The translations under genes were made by a program, and so were the position numbers. This document shows positions 11,090 through 20,912 of a stretch of DNA of 64,000 nt, in pieces (the stretch's first letter is position 1; every line of letters begins with the position of its first letter). This stretch comes from Oscarella lobularis (lineage: Eukaryota > Porifera > Homoscleromorpha > Homosclerophorida > Oscarellidae). The notes under the pieces are model-generated. The model searched no databases, was not told the DNA's origin, and saw only the letters and a program-made list of their open reading frames with translations. Location: contig NC_089177.1 in assembly GCF_947507565.1 (NCBI RefSeq), forward strand, positions 1,796,648 to 1,860,647. The letters run 5' to 3'.

Positions 11090-12717
11090 ATGGAGTCGTA
11101 TGGGCAACTCCGCCGTGTTTGAGAAGCCATTTCAGCTAGACTGACGAACCTCGAAGAGGACATCAATCGGTTTCCCGGCACTGTCCTCAGCTGGGAGATA
11201 GCAGATAGCGTCCGGACGCGTCTAGAAAGTATCTTTCGACATCTAGCAGTCGTAGCAGTGAGAAGCAAACTCCCCTGACCGCATTTTTGCGTTGATACTT
11301 GCTGCAATTCGTTTGACAGACAGCCAAACTGGCTGTTCTGAGCAACCGATGGAAGTCTCCAACTCCACTTACGGTTACCAGTGCAGTGCGGTGTCTACAG
11401 GGCGGAGAGGTCGGCCGCGGTTCTCTATTTCGCAGGATCAGCTTGAGTATTTAACTGGCAATGATTTTCCCGTTCAAAGAATAGCTTCGATGTTAGGCGT
11501 GTCGGCTTCTACTGTTCGAAGACGAATGACGGACTTTGGTCTTTCCATTTCTGACACATATACATGTATTTCAGATGAAGATCTTTGTTCAGCGATCTTG
11601 GACATTAAGAAGAACAGTCCAAATAGTGGCTATCGATTTGTTTGGAGTCACTTCAAAGCGGGCGGCATCAAAGTTCCTATCCACCGGGTTCGCCTTCTGT
11701 GTCATCGTATGGATCCCATTGGAGTCGTAACTCGCTGGATGGCAGTAGTCGAGCGTCGCACCTACAAAGTGCCAGGACCAAATTCTCTCTGGCATATAGA
11801 TGGAAATCATAAATTGATTCGGTACGCATTTTCAACATTTTATGGTATACCAGAATTAATATATTTTACTGTACATGCAGGTGGCGCATGGTTGTTCACG
11901 GTGGCATTGATGGCTTCAGTCGATTGATTGTGTATTTGCGGTGTTCTACAAACAATCGTGCTCCCACTGTCCTCTCTGCCTTTCAGACAGCAGTAAATCG
12001 TTTCGGGCTGCCATCGAGAGTAAGATCAGACCGTGGAGGAGAGAACCGATTGGTGTCTCTATACATGCTTTCGCATCCTCTTCGTGGTCCCGGCAGGGGA
12101 AGTTTTATTACAGGGCGTTCGGTTCACAATCAACGTATTGAGAGACTTTGGAGAGATTATTTCTATCAAGTAATAAGTGACAGAAATAACTTGTAGTTAT
12201 TAATTGTTTTTGTCAGGTTGGATCACTGTATTACCAGATTTTTATGCATCTCGAAAGTTGTGGAGTGTTAGATCCCTGCAGTGAAAGAGATCTCTTCTGT
12301 TTGCACTACACCTTCCTTCCTCGATTCAACCGTGATTTGGAACGATTTCAAGCGGTATGGAATACACATCCATTGTCATCAGAAAGAAGCAGATCTCCAA
12401 ATCAAATATGGATCGAAGGCATGCAAAGACTTGCCAATTCGCAATTAACTTGTCCCAGAGAATTGTTCAGCATGACGGACGCAGAGTGCCTTGACTATGG
12501 CCTTGACGAAGAGGGACAAATACCTGACCAAAGCTGGAGCGGAGTCTACAATGCAGAAGACACTGTTGTCGTCCCTGAAGGAGAGGACCTAGGAGACGCC
12601 ATAGATATCCTGGAGGCTTCAATCGATCCATTGTCTGAGAGTGAAAATTGGGGAATTGATATTTACTACAGTGCTCGTGAGTTACTGATTGAGTACCTTA
12701 GTAATGACTTTGGGTAG
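11090..12717 (+). CDS. rve-type DDE integrase/transposase (eukaryotic DNA transposon)
   Basis: Exons: about 11312-11821, 11881-12169 and 12217-12717, joined by 59- and 47-bp GT..AG introns that keep frame; a possible N-terminal exon from ATG 11090 contains an in-frame TGA at 11120. An N-terminal helix-turn-helix region ([31 protein letters not shown]) precedes the RNase H-fold integrase core. The three catalytic acids are visible: Asp in [12 protein letters not shown], Asp in VRSDRGGEN, Glu in [11 protein letters not shown]. The third exon has the family tail ([19 protein letters not shown]). This is the integrase-core family found as multicopy genes in fish, cnidarians and sponges (Pfam rva_4-like, possibly the IS3EU/IS481EU type; assignment is from memory). 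The enzyme should cut and join DNA in the nucleus. It is followed on the same strand by a HECT ORF and preceded by hairpin repeats. The core looks intact; the broken first exon leaves activity open. Confidence 0.8.
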
Positions 12718-12779
12718 AAAGTGGTGCTAAAAACTGAAGTCTTCATAATGCAATTACCACTAAAGTGCGTCATTGTTTG

Positions 12780-14190
12780 CTTAACGATTATCGGCACATG
12801 CGTCATTCGCCGTTCGACGGCATGCTTCTATATGGACAAAAGACAAATAAAGAAGGCTTTGGCGAATTCCCTTGTCGGAATAAAGCGAGTACTTGAAGAC
12901 TGCCAGTCGGATGACGTCGACGATCCCGGAGACGACTCAGAGCCGCGTCGCGTTGCAGTAGATCCCGCGTCGTTCCAGTTCACTCCTTCCCGCGCTTCGT
13001 GGAAGGAGCAGAAGTCTCTTTTTGGATCCTCAGCATCAGTTTCCACGTCAAAACGCAAAGGGAAAAACGGGCCTCGCTCTTCACGGCTCCCTATAAGAAG
13101 GACAGAAGCGAAGGGCAAAGCTCCAGTAGGACCTGGACGCGAAAATTTATCTGCCTCAGATTGCGGGACTGCGATATGAAACTGTAACTAGCAACCCGTT
13201 AGTCAATTTTATGACTTAGGCAAATCACTTTACTCTTCTGGGAAAATTGATGGCAACCAGTCTGGCTCATGACGGCTCAGGATTTCCATTTCTGTCAAAA
13301 GCGTGCTTCGACTACATAGTTCATCCGGAAGTCTCTTCTATTTCCCCAAATAATGATGACGTTCCTGAACCTGCTGTTTTGAATCTTATAACCGAGGTAT
13401 TGCTAACCCAGACCTGAAAGTGGGAGGCGTAACAAATACTTTAGATGAATAACGCCACAGATGAGGAAAGCTTGAGAAAGATAGTCCTTGAGAATTCGGC
13501 AATTGATATCATAACGGACGCCGGCTACAACATGCCTCTTGCATGTATCACTCTTGCAAAGAGAGACAGTCTCGTGAAATGCATTCGACAGTGGTCATCT
13601 GTTCTTTCTGTGAAGGCTCAGTTGGATCAAATTCGCTGTGGTCTGCAGTCTCTTGGAGTTCTTCAGTACATGGAAACGTACCCAGAACTATTTAAATGGT
13701 TCTTTTGTGCTCAGGAAAAGGACAACATCACAGCAGGTTTGTTACCTTACGTACATTAGTATTCTTCCAAAATCGACTCTCTTCAGAAATAGTCCTAAAC
13801 TTGTTCCAGAAGGTACACTACTCTTCTAAGCAACTTCATCGCGATCAGTGGGAGAGAGAAAGTGCCACGTATCTTATGTTTGAGAGATACTTGGAATCGT
13901 GTGAAGGTATACAGACTTATTAAAAACAATGGTTTTATGGTTTATTTACAGATCTAACAACTGACTGCTCTTTGCAGCGGGTGTTGGCATTTTGCACAGG
14001 AGCGTCGCGAATTCCTCCTTGCGGATTCAAGCATGCCCCAGTTCTAAAATTCAGCAAAACAGCTGAATTTCCCGAAGCCAACACCTGCGCCCTCATCCTC
14101 ACTCTGCCAACAAAGTATTCCGAAGATGAAAGGTTCTTCGAACGCATGACGTACGGAATACTCAACGGGTTTATCTTTGGCAAAGTCTGA
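12780..14190 (+). CDS. HECT-domain (G2E3-like) ubiquitin ligase, probably transposon-borne
   Basis: Exons end at 13396 and run 13445-13736, 13787-13906 and 13952-14190, with 48-, 50- and 45-bp introns in frame. The N-terminal part (12780-13140) is charged and unrecognised. Near 13240-13300, LLGKLMATSLAHDGSGF matches the HECT N-lobe motif (GK..aHSl.hgG), followed by FDYIVHPE. Exon 2 has LQSLGVLQYMETYPELF. The last exon is the C-lobe: VLAFCTGASRIPPCGF, then FPEANTCALILTLP, where the Cys of NTC is the expected ubiquitin-accepting residue. HECT ligases take ubiquitin from an E2 and pass it to a substrate; no substrate can be inferred. A TAG at 13217-13219 interrupts the N-lobe unless a 36-bp intron (13184-13219, GT..AG) is removed, which keeps frame but would be unusually short. 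The N-lobe's start is not clear. It may therefore be a damaged copy. Confidence 0.7.
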
Positions 14191-14365
14191 CTGCAAGGCT
14201 CTACAGTAGACGTGACTTGGTTCGTTAACATTGCTTGAATGAGAGTTTATTAAGAGAAGTTTATTTGAGAAATTTGTGTTTGAATTAAAATAAGACTCTA
14301 TCAACGTAATCTGCTGTTTACGCTGCTGCTGCGACGACAGGATGACTATTGTGCTCATTCGTCAA

Positions 14366-14770
14366 CGATGACTGTTGTTGCGTACTCAACAACAACGATG
14401 ACTGTTGTTGCGTACTCAACAACAACGATGACTGTTGTTGCGTACTCAACAACAACGATGACTGTTGTTGAGTACGCAACAACAACGATGACTGTTGTTG
14501 CGTACTCAACAACAACGATGACTGTTGTTGCGTACTCAACAACAACGATGACTGTTGTTGAGTACGCAACAACAACGATGACTGTTGTTGAGTACACAAC
14601 AACAACAACGATGACTGTTGTTGAGTACACAACAACAACAATGATTGTTGTTGAGTAGGCAACAATAGCCCCAACGCCACTGTTGTTGTTTAGAAGTGTC
14701 GTTGTTGTTGCCTATAACCACTGTTGTTGCTTAGACTCATTTTTGACACAGATATACCGCCATAAGCTAT
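14366..14770. repeat. 30-bp self-complementary minisatellite and subterminal region
   Basis: About ten copies of ACGATGACTGTTGTTGCGTACTCAACAACA run from 14366 to about 14655. Each unit holds TGTTGTTG-N6-CAACAACA, so every repeat can form a hairpin and the array could extrude cruciforms. The GCGTACT/GAGTACG centre alternates between units. From 14660 it continues into the unique subterminal sequence shared with 6340-6590. Open frames through the array are by-products of the 30-bp period. Confidence 0.9.
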
Positions 14771-15083
14771 TGATTGTTCCAATTTCCGACTCAAACTCTT
14801 TCAAGATACTTTCAAGGTCGGTGACGCTCTTCACTCCATTAGGATCGAACTTCCGAAAAGCGTAAGTTTTGCTACTGCGACTGCCTTGGCGAAATATTTT
14901 GACTCTAATGCCGTACGTTGCTGGCAGTTGAGCCTGTCCTGCGATCCCAGCACGCCGAAGCTCCATCAACGTCTCCTGAGCGAACACTGAGCGAAACGGG
15001 GCGCAAGATACCCTGTGGACAATCTTTCGCACCAAACGTGGCGGTGCTGGGCACTAAAACGAAACGAGTAGTTTGGTTCGCCA
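14712..15083 (-). CDS. Unrecognised short ORF next to second integrase copy
   Basis: A minus frame open from the 15080s down to 14712 contains an ATG whose product begins MELRRAGIAGQAQLPATYG, then VKIFRQGSRSSKTYAFRKFD and a helical segment (TDLESILKEFESEIG). It ends inside the CAACAACA repeat region (ESKQQQWL). From memory, VK-F-SSKTYAFRKFDP openings are common in sponge and cnidarian multicopy proteins of unknown role. It lies downstream, on the same strand, of the integrase fragment at 15125-15640, mirroring the integrase-then-HECT order at 11-14 kb. It is probably the N-terminal exon of a truncated second ORF. Confidence 0.45.
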
Positions 15084-15124
15084 TTTTAGATAACGCGCGC
15101 TCGTAAACACACTTCCGGTTCTTC

Positions 15125-15640
15125 TAGCCCTCGCTCAGTCTCAAGCAACTTGAAATCAACTGTACACCGTGTTCACCGTCATTGTAGATAGGATCGATGG
15201 TACCTTTTAGCTCTTCCAGACAATCAGAAGACAACACTGGGCACATCTTCAACAGGTCAACTTCTCCTATATCCATCTCTGGGGCAGGACCTTACCAGTC
15301 AATGCCAAACGTGCTCATGTCGAGAACATCCCGTTCTCTGGCTTCAGTTGGCCCAAACTGCATGGCCAACATTCCACGTGCAAACAGCTATTCAAAATAT
15401 ATGCTATCCTCATGAATTATGTCGTGACAAAGTTACCTGAATGGGCGTCTGCCCTCTCTCTGTCGAGAGGCGATGCCGTGACCATGCCTCTCTGAAATAA
15501 TCCAGGCTTCTTTGAATTCGGGGGAGGAAGACGTATTGAAGGCAAAACAGATCTGTAATATTGTCTGGATTCAGCATGTTCTCGCTTTCTAGGAGCCGAA
15601 AGAGCGTTCCCATACCGCGCCACATCCCCACGAACCCGAC
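15125..15640 (-). pseudogene. C-terminal fragment of rve-type integrase, second copy
   Basis: Exon at 15640-15435 reads LFRLLESENMLNPDN, then LFCLQYVFLPRIQRSLDYF and AWSRHRLSTERGQTPIQ, aligning with exon 3 of the 11-12.7 kb integrase. After an intron (about 15433-15388) the next exon carries LFARGMLAMQFG and ends DPIYNDGEHGVQLI near 15125. A TAA interrupts it after FGIDW, near 15286. The catalytic core is missing, so it is non-functional. The domain order agrees with the family. Confidence 0.8.
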
Positions 15641-15734
15641 GCGACTTAAGTTGACTTAATTAAGCTGACTGCGCCGCACATACTTACCCCGAACGGATAC
15701 CACAGTAGCCCGCAAGGAAGAGGTACGCTCATGC

Positions 15735-16390
15735 TAGCCTCGCGTTCGCCAGGCCTCGCGTTCGCCAGGCCTCGCGTTCGCCAGGCCCTTCTCCCTGCCC
15801 TCCCTTATGAACACGGGAGGAGAGAAGGGCCTGGTATCTGGAAAATCACGTGGTGCCCCCTTTTAGGGGTGCGGTCGGTATGACGCGTCGGATAAATAGG
15901 TAGGATGTGACGCCTCTCTAATAAGTGCTAATAAAGTTGACCTTTTCAAACGATCGCGCGCGGTCTCTAACCTGCGCCATGCAGACAAACGATTGGAATA
16001 CACGCTGTTTACGGTCATTATTTTCTTCCAAAAACACGGATCTGTTACTTTTGGCGTACTTCGGCAGGCTGCGCGACCAGTTTGAGGAGTCCAATTCCAA
16101 TTTCGTATTAGTGTCCTTCGCGAAACGACTGGAGACCGAAGACTTCCCTAAGAAGCCGTGATGCTTTACGCGATACGCTTTCAGCCATGGTAGAGACGCG
16201 CGCGATCGTTTGAAAAGGTCAACTTTATTAGCACTTATCAGAGAGGCGTCACATCCTACCTATATCCGACGCGTCATTTCGACCGCACCCCCAAAAGGGG
16301 TCACCACGTGATTTTCCAGATACCAGGCCTTTCTCCCCTCCGGTGTTCATACGGGAGAGCAGGGAGAAGGGCCTGGCGAACGCGAGGCTA
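15735..16390. mobile_element. Foldback/MULE-like element with 9-bp target duplication
   Basis: Arms of about 200-230 bp (15735-15963 and 16197-16390) are inverted copies, from TAGCCTCGCGTTCGCCAGGC at the left end to GCGAACGCGAGGCTA at the right. The direct repeat CGCTCATGC flanks it at 15726-15734 and 16391-16399. The 16-bp GCCTCGCGTTCGCCAG is triplicated in the left arm only. A 230-bp centre holds a possible small ORF (MQTNDWNTRCLRSLF.., 15979-16161) of unknown meaning. Long inverted ends with a 9-bp duplication are typical of Mutator-like elements; no transposase is present. Confidence 0.85.
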
Positions 16391-16399
16391 CGCTCATGC

Positions 16400-16724
16400 A
16401 ATTTTTTTAATCTCCACCAGGTGGTGGGGATAGACCCAAAGGAAACGGACGAGAAACAACGAACCGGAGAGGGGATGACTCTGCGTGAGCCGCGCGATGC
16501 AAGTTGCAACGTCGCTGCACTGCTTTGGTTTATTTCGTAAACCGTCGGCTACCCGACGTTCTAGCGCAACTGTCCACGAAAAACGCACCGGGCTTCGACC
16601 AACACGCTTTACCTACCAACCGCACAAATCAAACCATGCTTTTTTCAACGCAATCAAACGTCCAACGGGACGTAGAGGTTCAACGCTATCGGCCCGCCAC
16701 TCACTGGGAGTTCACCGCTGCGAC
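16400..16724. other. Spacer, no gene seen
   Basis: GC-moderate DNA between the foldback element and the DIRS ORF1 remnant. Frames here do not resemble the DIRS ORFs and no motif was recognised. It may be the 3' part of the same DIRS remnant. Confidence 0.35.
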
Positions 16725-17400
16725 GGGGGCTGCTGTTGTACCCCCCGCCGCCTTACACTCCGTAGCTTTGTGAGCCTTTCCGCATTTGGCACAAGCGTGG
16801 GTGTCTACAACGCTGAAGGTGGCATCCGCTCTGCGAAAATTGAACACGCGACAGATCGATTTTCCTGCGCCCGCGTTCTCATCTCCAACTCGATAAACGT
16901 TGCTAAGGTCGTCCGGAGTGCGCAGCGCGCACTGCGCCGTCGTGTGATCTCCCTCGGCGTTAGCACACCGGATGCTTCTGCGGGGCCACGTGGCTCCCTC
17001 TAAGGCGGTCGAAGGCCGGCACGCAGCTCTTCCCAGAAGAGCGACGGGTCAGCCGCCGCTTGCTCGCGAAATTGCTGATTATAAAGCTTCCATCCGTCGC
17101 CTTCAGCACGCGAGGACTCTCTCAATTTCAGATACGTCATCAATTCCGTTGCGCGGCGAGGACGCGCAGACAGCTCGACAGCCGCAAAGACCGCAAAAAG
17201 CTTGCACACAAGCCGCCACTGATGAAATCTGCCGCAACGGGGCGCGACGCCGTCGACGAGCTAGCGGTCGGCCTCGCGAAGAAGCTCCGCGTTGTCCCCG
17301 AGCAGCTCTGCAAAGTCAATGTACCCACCGCTCTTCCCGGCACCGGAGGTGCTGCCCCGATCACAAACGGATCGTGTGACTTCTTCGCTCGTTTAGCTGT
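16725..17400 (-). pseudogene. DIRS-type ORF1 remnant with zinc-knuckle tail
   Basis: On the minus strand YIDFAELLGDN (about 17310) aligns with FVDMAELLAEN of the fuller copy, and WKLYNQQFREQAAADPSLFW (about 17060) aligns with WREYDVRFRTLAAAQPGLDW. After a frame change comes IRCANAEGDHTTAQCAL, a CRVFNF segment and CAKCGKAHKATECK (about 16760), the same knuckle layout as at 20400-20650. A TAG replaces a residue after LLREADR (about 17278), and frames break at least twice. It is a dead fragment; RT and recombinase parts are not seen next to it. Confidence 0.75.
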
Positions 17401-18017
17401 TGGCGCGTTTCCCAGACCAACCAGGGACGCCCCCGTGACATGGACCAAAGCCGCCATTGACTGATTGGCTACCGCCTGTCAGCCCCGCCCCAGAAGCCGC
17501 ACCTCCAGCTCTCCCTGCGCTCACGGCGGCGGCATAGCTACCAATCCGCCTCCACCTGCATTACTCGTAACAACAAGACGCCAGGGTGAACGCTGCGTCC
17601 ATCCGCCGCCGCTTACGTGCAGGGAACAATCTCATTACCGCCACACAGTGGGAACAGGCGCCTATATAGACCCACGGGCCCCGCTATCGGTGAAAACGGA
17701 AGTCGCGAACAACCGCTTTGGAACTATAACTACGCCACGGGAGACCGTTATCGGTGAGAGCGGCATGCCGCTCTTGCCTTTCGACTCGAGAAGGCAAGAA
17801 CCGCCCCCGACCCCGCGTTGCAAGGTCCCAAGAAGCCATCCAACACGTGACCTCTCGTGTTGCGTTTGAACTTGGCTCCTCTTTCAACCTTTTCTTTCGT
17901 TCGAAAGCACTCGTTTTTGTATTTCGCTCACCCCCTAGCGAGCTTTGCACGCAGTGTGCGTGCAGCTCGGATGGATATGGCATCGTTCGACTCCTAACGG
18001 TTGAACTTGTCATCCGC
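17401..18017. other. GC-rich stretch without a convincing gene
   Basis: Open frames on both strands are long because of base composition. None shows a known domain. It may contain the upstream part of the DIRS remnant (minus strand) or the 5' UTR of the R2-like element that starts at about 18018. Confidence 0.35.
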
Positions 18018-19620
18018 CATGGGTCCTCCGAGTTTCCCGTGCCCAAGGCCGGACTGCGACAGAACTTGCCAACGACATTCGTCGCTGACTCGCCATCTGC
18101 TCCACGCGCATGGTGAAGGGACGATTCCTCCGGAGATCGTGGCACAATGCGCCATCACTCTTTGCCCCGCATTGCGATAAATACGTCAGTACTGCCTCCT
18201 TTGGTCTCCACATTCGAAAGCATGGATCAAAGGCGTCGATTACTGCAACCAACGGCGACGATCAAGTCGACCAACATTCGAAGGGTGGGGCACGCCATTT
18301 CGCGCCGTCTTAAGTGTCATCTCAAGTGTCATCACAACTCCCGCCTAGTCGCTCGAGCACGCCTGATCCTGCGGCAAACCTTCTTTTTCCTGCATCGACA
18401 TTTCGATGTCCAATTAAACAGTGCCTCGGCTCGTTCGACTTTAATAAGAAACTTTTGAAACACATCCGAGAGGTACATCAGCCCAGCGAGGTCCCGGAAG
18501 ACTTCATTCGATCTAATAACCTGACGCAACGTCCCCGCTGCTCTGATTTCTTCCAAGAAATAAAAAGACATTGTACCTTCTGTAAAGGATCAGCGGTGGT
18601 TCAGTCCCACACAAGGATGGATGCATCGGTGACTTCCGGTCCCGCTATTTCAAATGTCTCTTCAAATGTGTCTTCAACTATCATCGAATCGACTCTTCCT
18701 ACATCGTCTCCGAACGACAGGGTCACTCCTAGCCCGGTAGAGCTCGTCGGACGTCGATTCATGTCCTATTCATTCGCTCACTTTCGATTCGCTTAGTCGA
18801 CTAATTTCGCCGTCTATAATCTGGTTGCCACAACATCTCCAACAGCGTTTTCACCAATGCTGTCAGAAGGTCCTTGAGGTTCTCCACCCTCAAGATGAGA
18901 ATGCCTGGAAGCTTTTCTATCCTCTTCCGAGACTTCTGCTGCAACCTAACCCAGATGCAAATGTCGACAATCGCCTGGATCGAAAGGCGCTTTATCACCT
19001 TTTTTGTCGAACCAGTAGGGATCTCTTCTGTCCTTTACGGATCAATTAGCCGTCGATCGTTCCTGTCAAAATGACTCGAACTCCACGCCCGGAAGTGATC
19101 ACGCTGACTTGCTACTACCCAAACGTCTCAACGAGGCAATTGAAAGAAAAGTACGGTTGGGGGAAATTTCCCGTGCTGCAAGCCTTCTAATGAGCCCCGG
19201 TTTGGCCAACGGTCTACTTTCGAGAAACTAACACAGAAACATCCTCCCGGCTTCTCATCCGTCAATGCCTTGTCCCCCGGATTTATCCCCTCTTCATGCG
19301 TCCGCCAAACACCTTGAGGAGGTTGTGAAGAAGAGTCCTCGCGGCTCTCGTCCGGGCGCGGACGGGTGGCGGTTTGAACATTTTCGATTTCTTTAACAAG
19401 ACGACAGCTCTGCCTCTTTTTGCCCGTTTGATTGCTCTTCGAAAGGGTAAACCCGACGTTAGACCCATTGCGGTCGGCAACGTCTTTCGCAGGCTTGTAG
19501 CAAAGTTGGCTTGCCATATATTGAAGCATCGTCTTTGTACCTTTTTCACTTTCAATTTGCACGCTTTCTCACTGCTAAAACACTAACACATGAATCAGAC
19601 GCTACAGAAACGCAAAGAGA
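18018..19620 (+). pseudogene. 5' part of an R2/NeSL-like non-LTR retrotransposon
   Basis: From ATG 18019 the frame reads FPCPRPDCDRTCQRHSSLTR, a C2H2 finger. A second finger lies at about 18400-18475 (FRCPIKQCLGSFDFNKKLLK, then HIREVH). N-terminal C2H2 fingers before a reverse transcriptase are typical of the R2/NeSL group. Further on, in shifting frames, are VVKKSPRGSRPGADGWRFE (about 19320) and KGKPDVRPIAVGNVFRRLVA (about 19445), the opening motifs of a non-LTR RT. Several stops and frameshifts separate these parts, and the rest of the RT is missing. The minus-strand piece at 24045-24990 carries the RT and C-terminal regions of the same or a related family. Confidence 0.7.
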
Positions 19621-20292
19621 TATTAAAATGAATAAATAAATTATTGCTGTTGACGTGGCGTTACTTTTTCCGCCTCTGAATCCACCTTACCTTACATCAG
19701 CACAGTTGGCTCCTATCCTAGCATTCGTAGGTTGACGATACCGTCGAAGTATACGCGCGGAGAATTTTTTTCAGATGAACGATATTTGCGTTTGAGGCAT
19801 CTACGGGTGCGCGTCTGTGCAAATCGCCGAATAAAATCGTTCAATGTCCTTCGGCGCGGGAGTGCCGCTAAGCTCGCGAGTTTGGTTCGCGTTACAACGT
19901 CGTGACGTCGAGACGTCGTGCGCGATCTCTGGACGAACTTACCTGGTTACTTGCTCGGAAGCCTCGGAAAGCCGCCACTGGCATAGCGACGGCCCGTTTG
20001 TGAGCCGACCACCTGTCTTGCCTGCAAAATGTTTCGCAGGCAATACGGGAAACAACGCCGGTCTCGTCATCGAAGCATTTTGCAGGCAAGGACGGTGATG
20101 CCATTTACGCAGAAATGCGCGGTCCCTATAGTTACTGCGTAATACAAACATACGGGCAGGTTCGCAAGGTAAAAGACACCGGTTATCCGGGGACAAGTGA
20201 ATTGTCCGGGTACTGGTAAAAGAAACAATTTGCAGGCGTAACAGCAGCGGCTCGGGGGCACCGGGTGGCGCGCTTATGACCAACAGTTTTGA
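19621..20292. other. Spacer with short inverted repeat
   Basis: AT-rich at first, then GC-rich upstream of the DIRS copy. At 20018-20090, TGCCTGCAAAATG is paired with CATTTTGCAGGCA. This could belong to the terminal region of the DIRS element that follows. No coding frame is supported. Confidence 0.35.
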
Positions 20293-20670
20293 ATGCAGGC
20301 TGGAGCGTACCCTTCGAACGCGTGGATGTCGCTGCAGACCGCGATTTGCAACAGCACGTTCTTGTCGAACAAGCATGTGGTAGCAAAGACGCCGGTGGCT
20401 TGCGATCACTGTCTGGAGGCGGACCACGCGACGGAGGAGTGCGCTCTGGCCCCGGCGGTCGACGTGGTCTACCGCGCGCCCAAGGCAAGGCCGTCAAAGG
20501 CAAAGAAAGGAGCTCCCTCGAAGGTCTGCCGCTTGTTCAACTTCGGCAAGGAGGGCTGCACATACGGAGCGGACTGCGTGTTCCTTCACACGTGCGCCAA
20601 ATGCGGTGGTGACGGCCATAAGGCGAGCACCTGCAAGCTGCCGACAGCTGCTCACGCCCACGGGCAGTGA
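20293..20670 (+). pseudogene. DIRS ORF1 C-terminal zinc fingers (second DIRS copy)
   Basis: The frame carries CDHCLEADHATEEC (CCHC-like), then CRLFNFGKEGCTYGADCVFLH (Cys-x9-Cys-x5-Cys-x3-His, a CCCH finger), then CAKCGGDGHKASTCK (CCHC) before a stop at 20668. The same order occurs in the element at 36.6 kb. In a gag-like protein these fingers should bind the element's RNA. Only the C-terminal third of ORF1 is seen; the part upstream of 20290 does not align. Confidence 0.7.
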
Positions 20671-20912
20671 GCGTCAGCGGGGGAGGGGGGGGGAGAGGCG
20701 ATACCGCGTTTGTTTTTTCTTGTGTTTGTTTTTTCTTGTGTTGGGTTGCGTTTCAAGCCGGGGAGAGCGCTGTGTTGCGCTGTGCGATTGTCGTGTGGTC
20801 GGGGGTTTGGTAGATTCGCGCTTGTGCGGAAACCCTGTTAACTTGCCTGTTGTTGTGTTGCCCGTTATGGCAGTTTTGGCGGATCAATTAAGCGCCGTGT
20901 GAATAATTTGTT

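Noticed and set aside
14318-14721. ORFs with TTVIVVV, TQQQSSLLL or STTTMTVVAY repeats
   Set aside because: Products of a 30-bp minisatellite (30 = 10 codons). Treated as repeat DNA.
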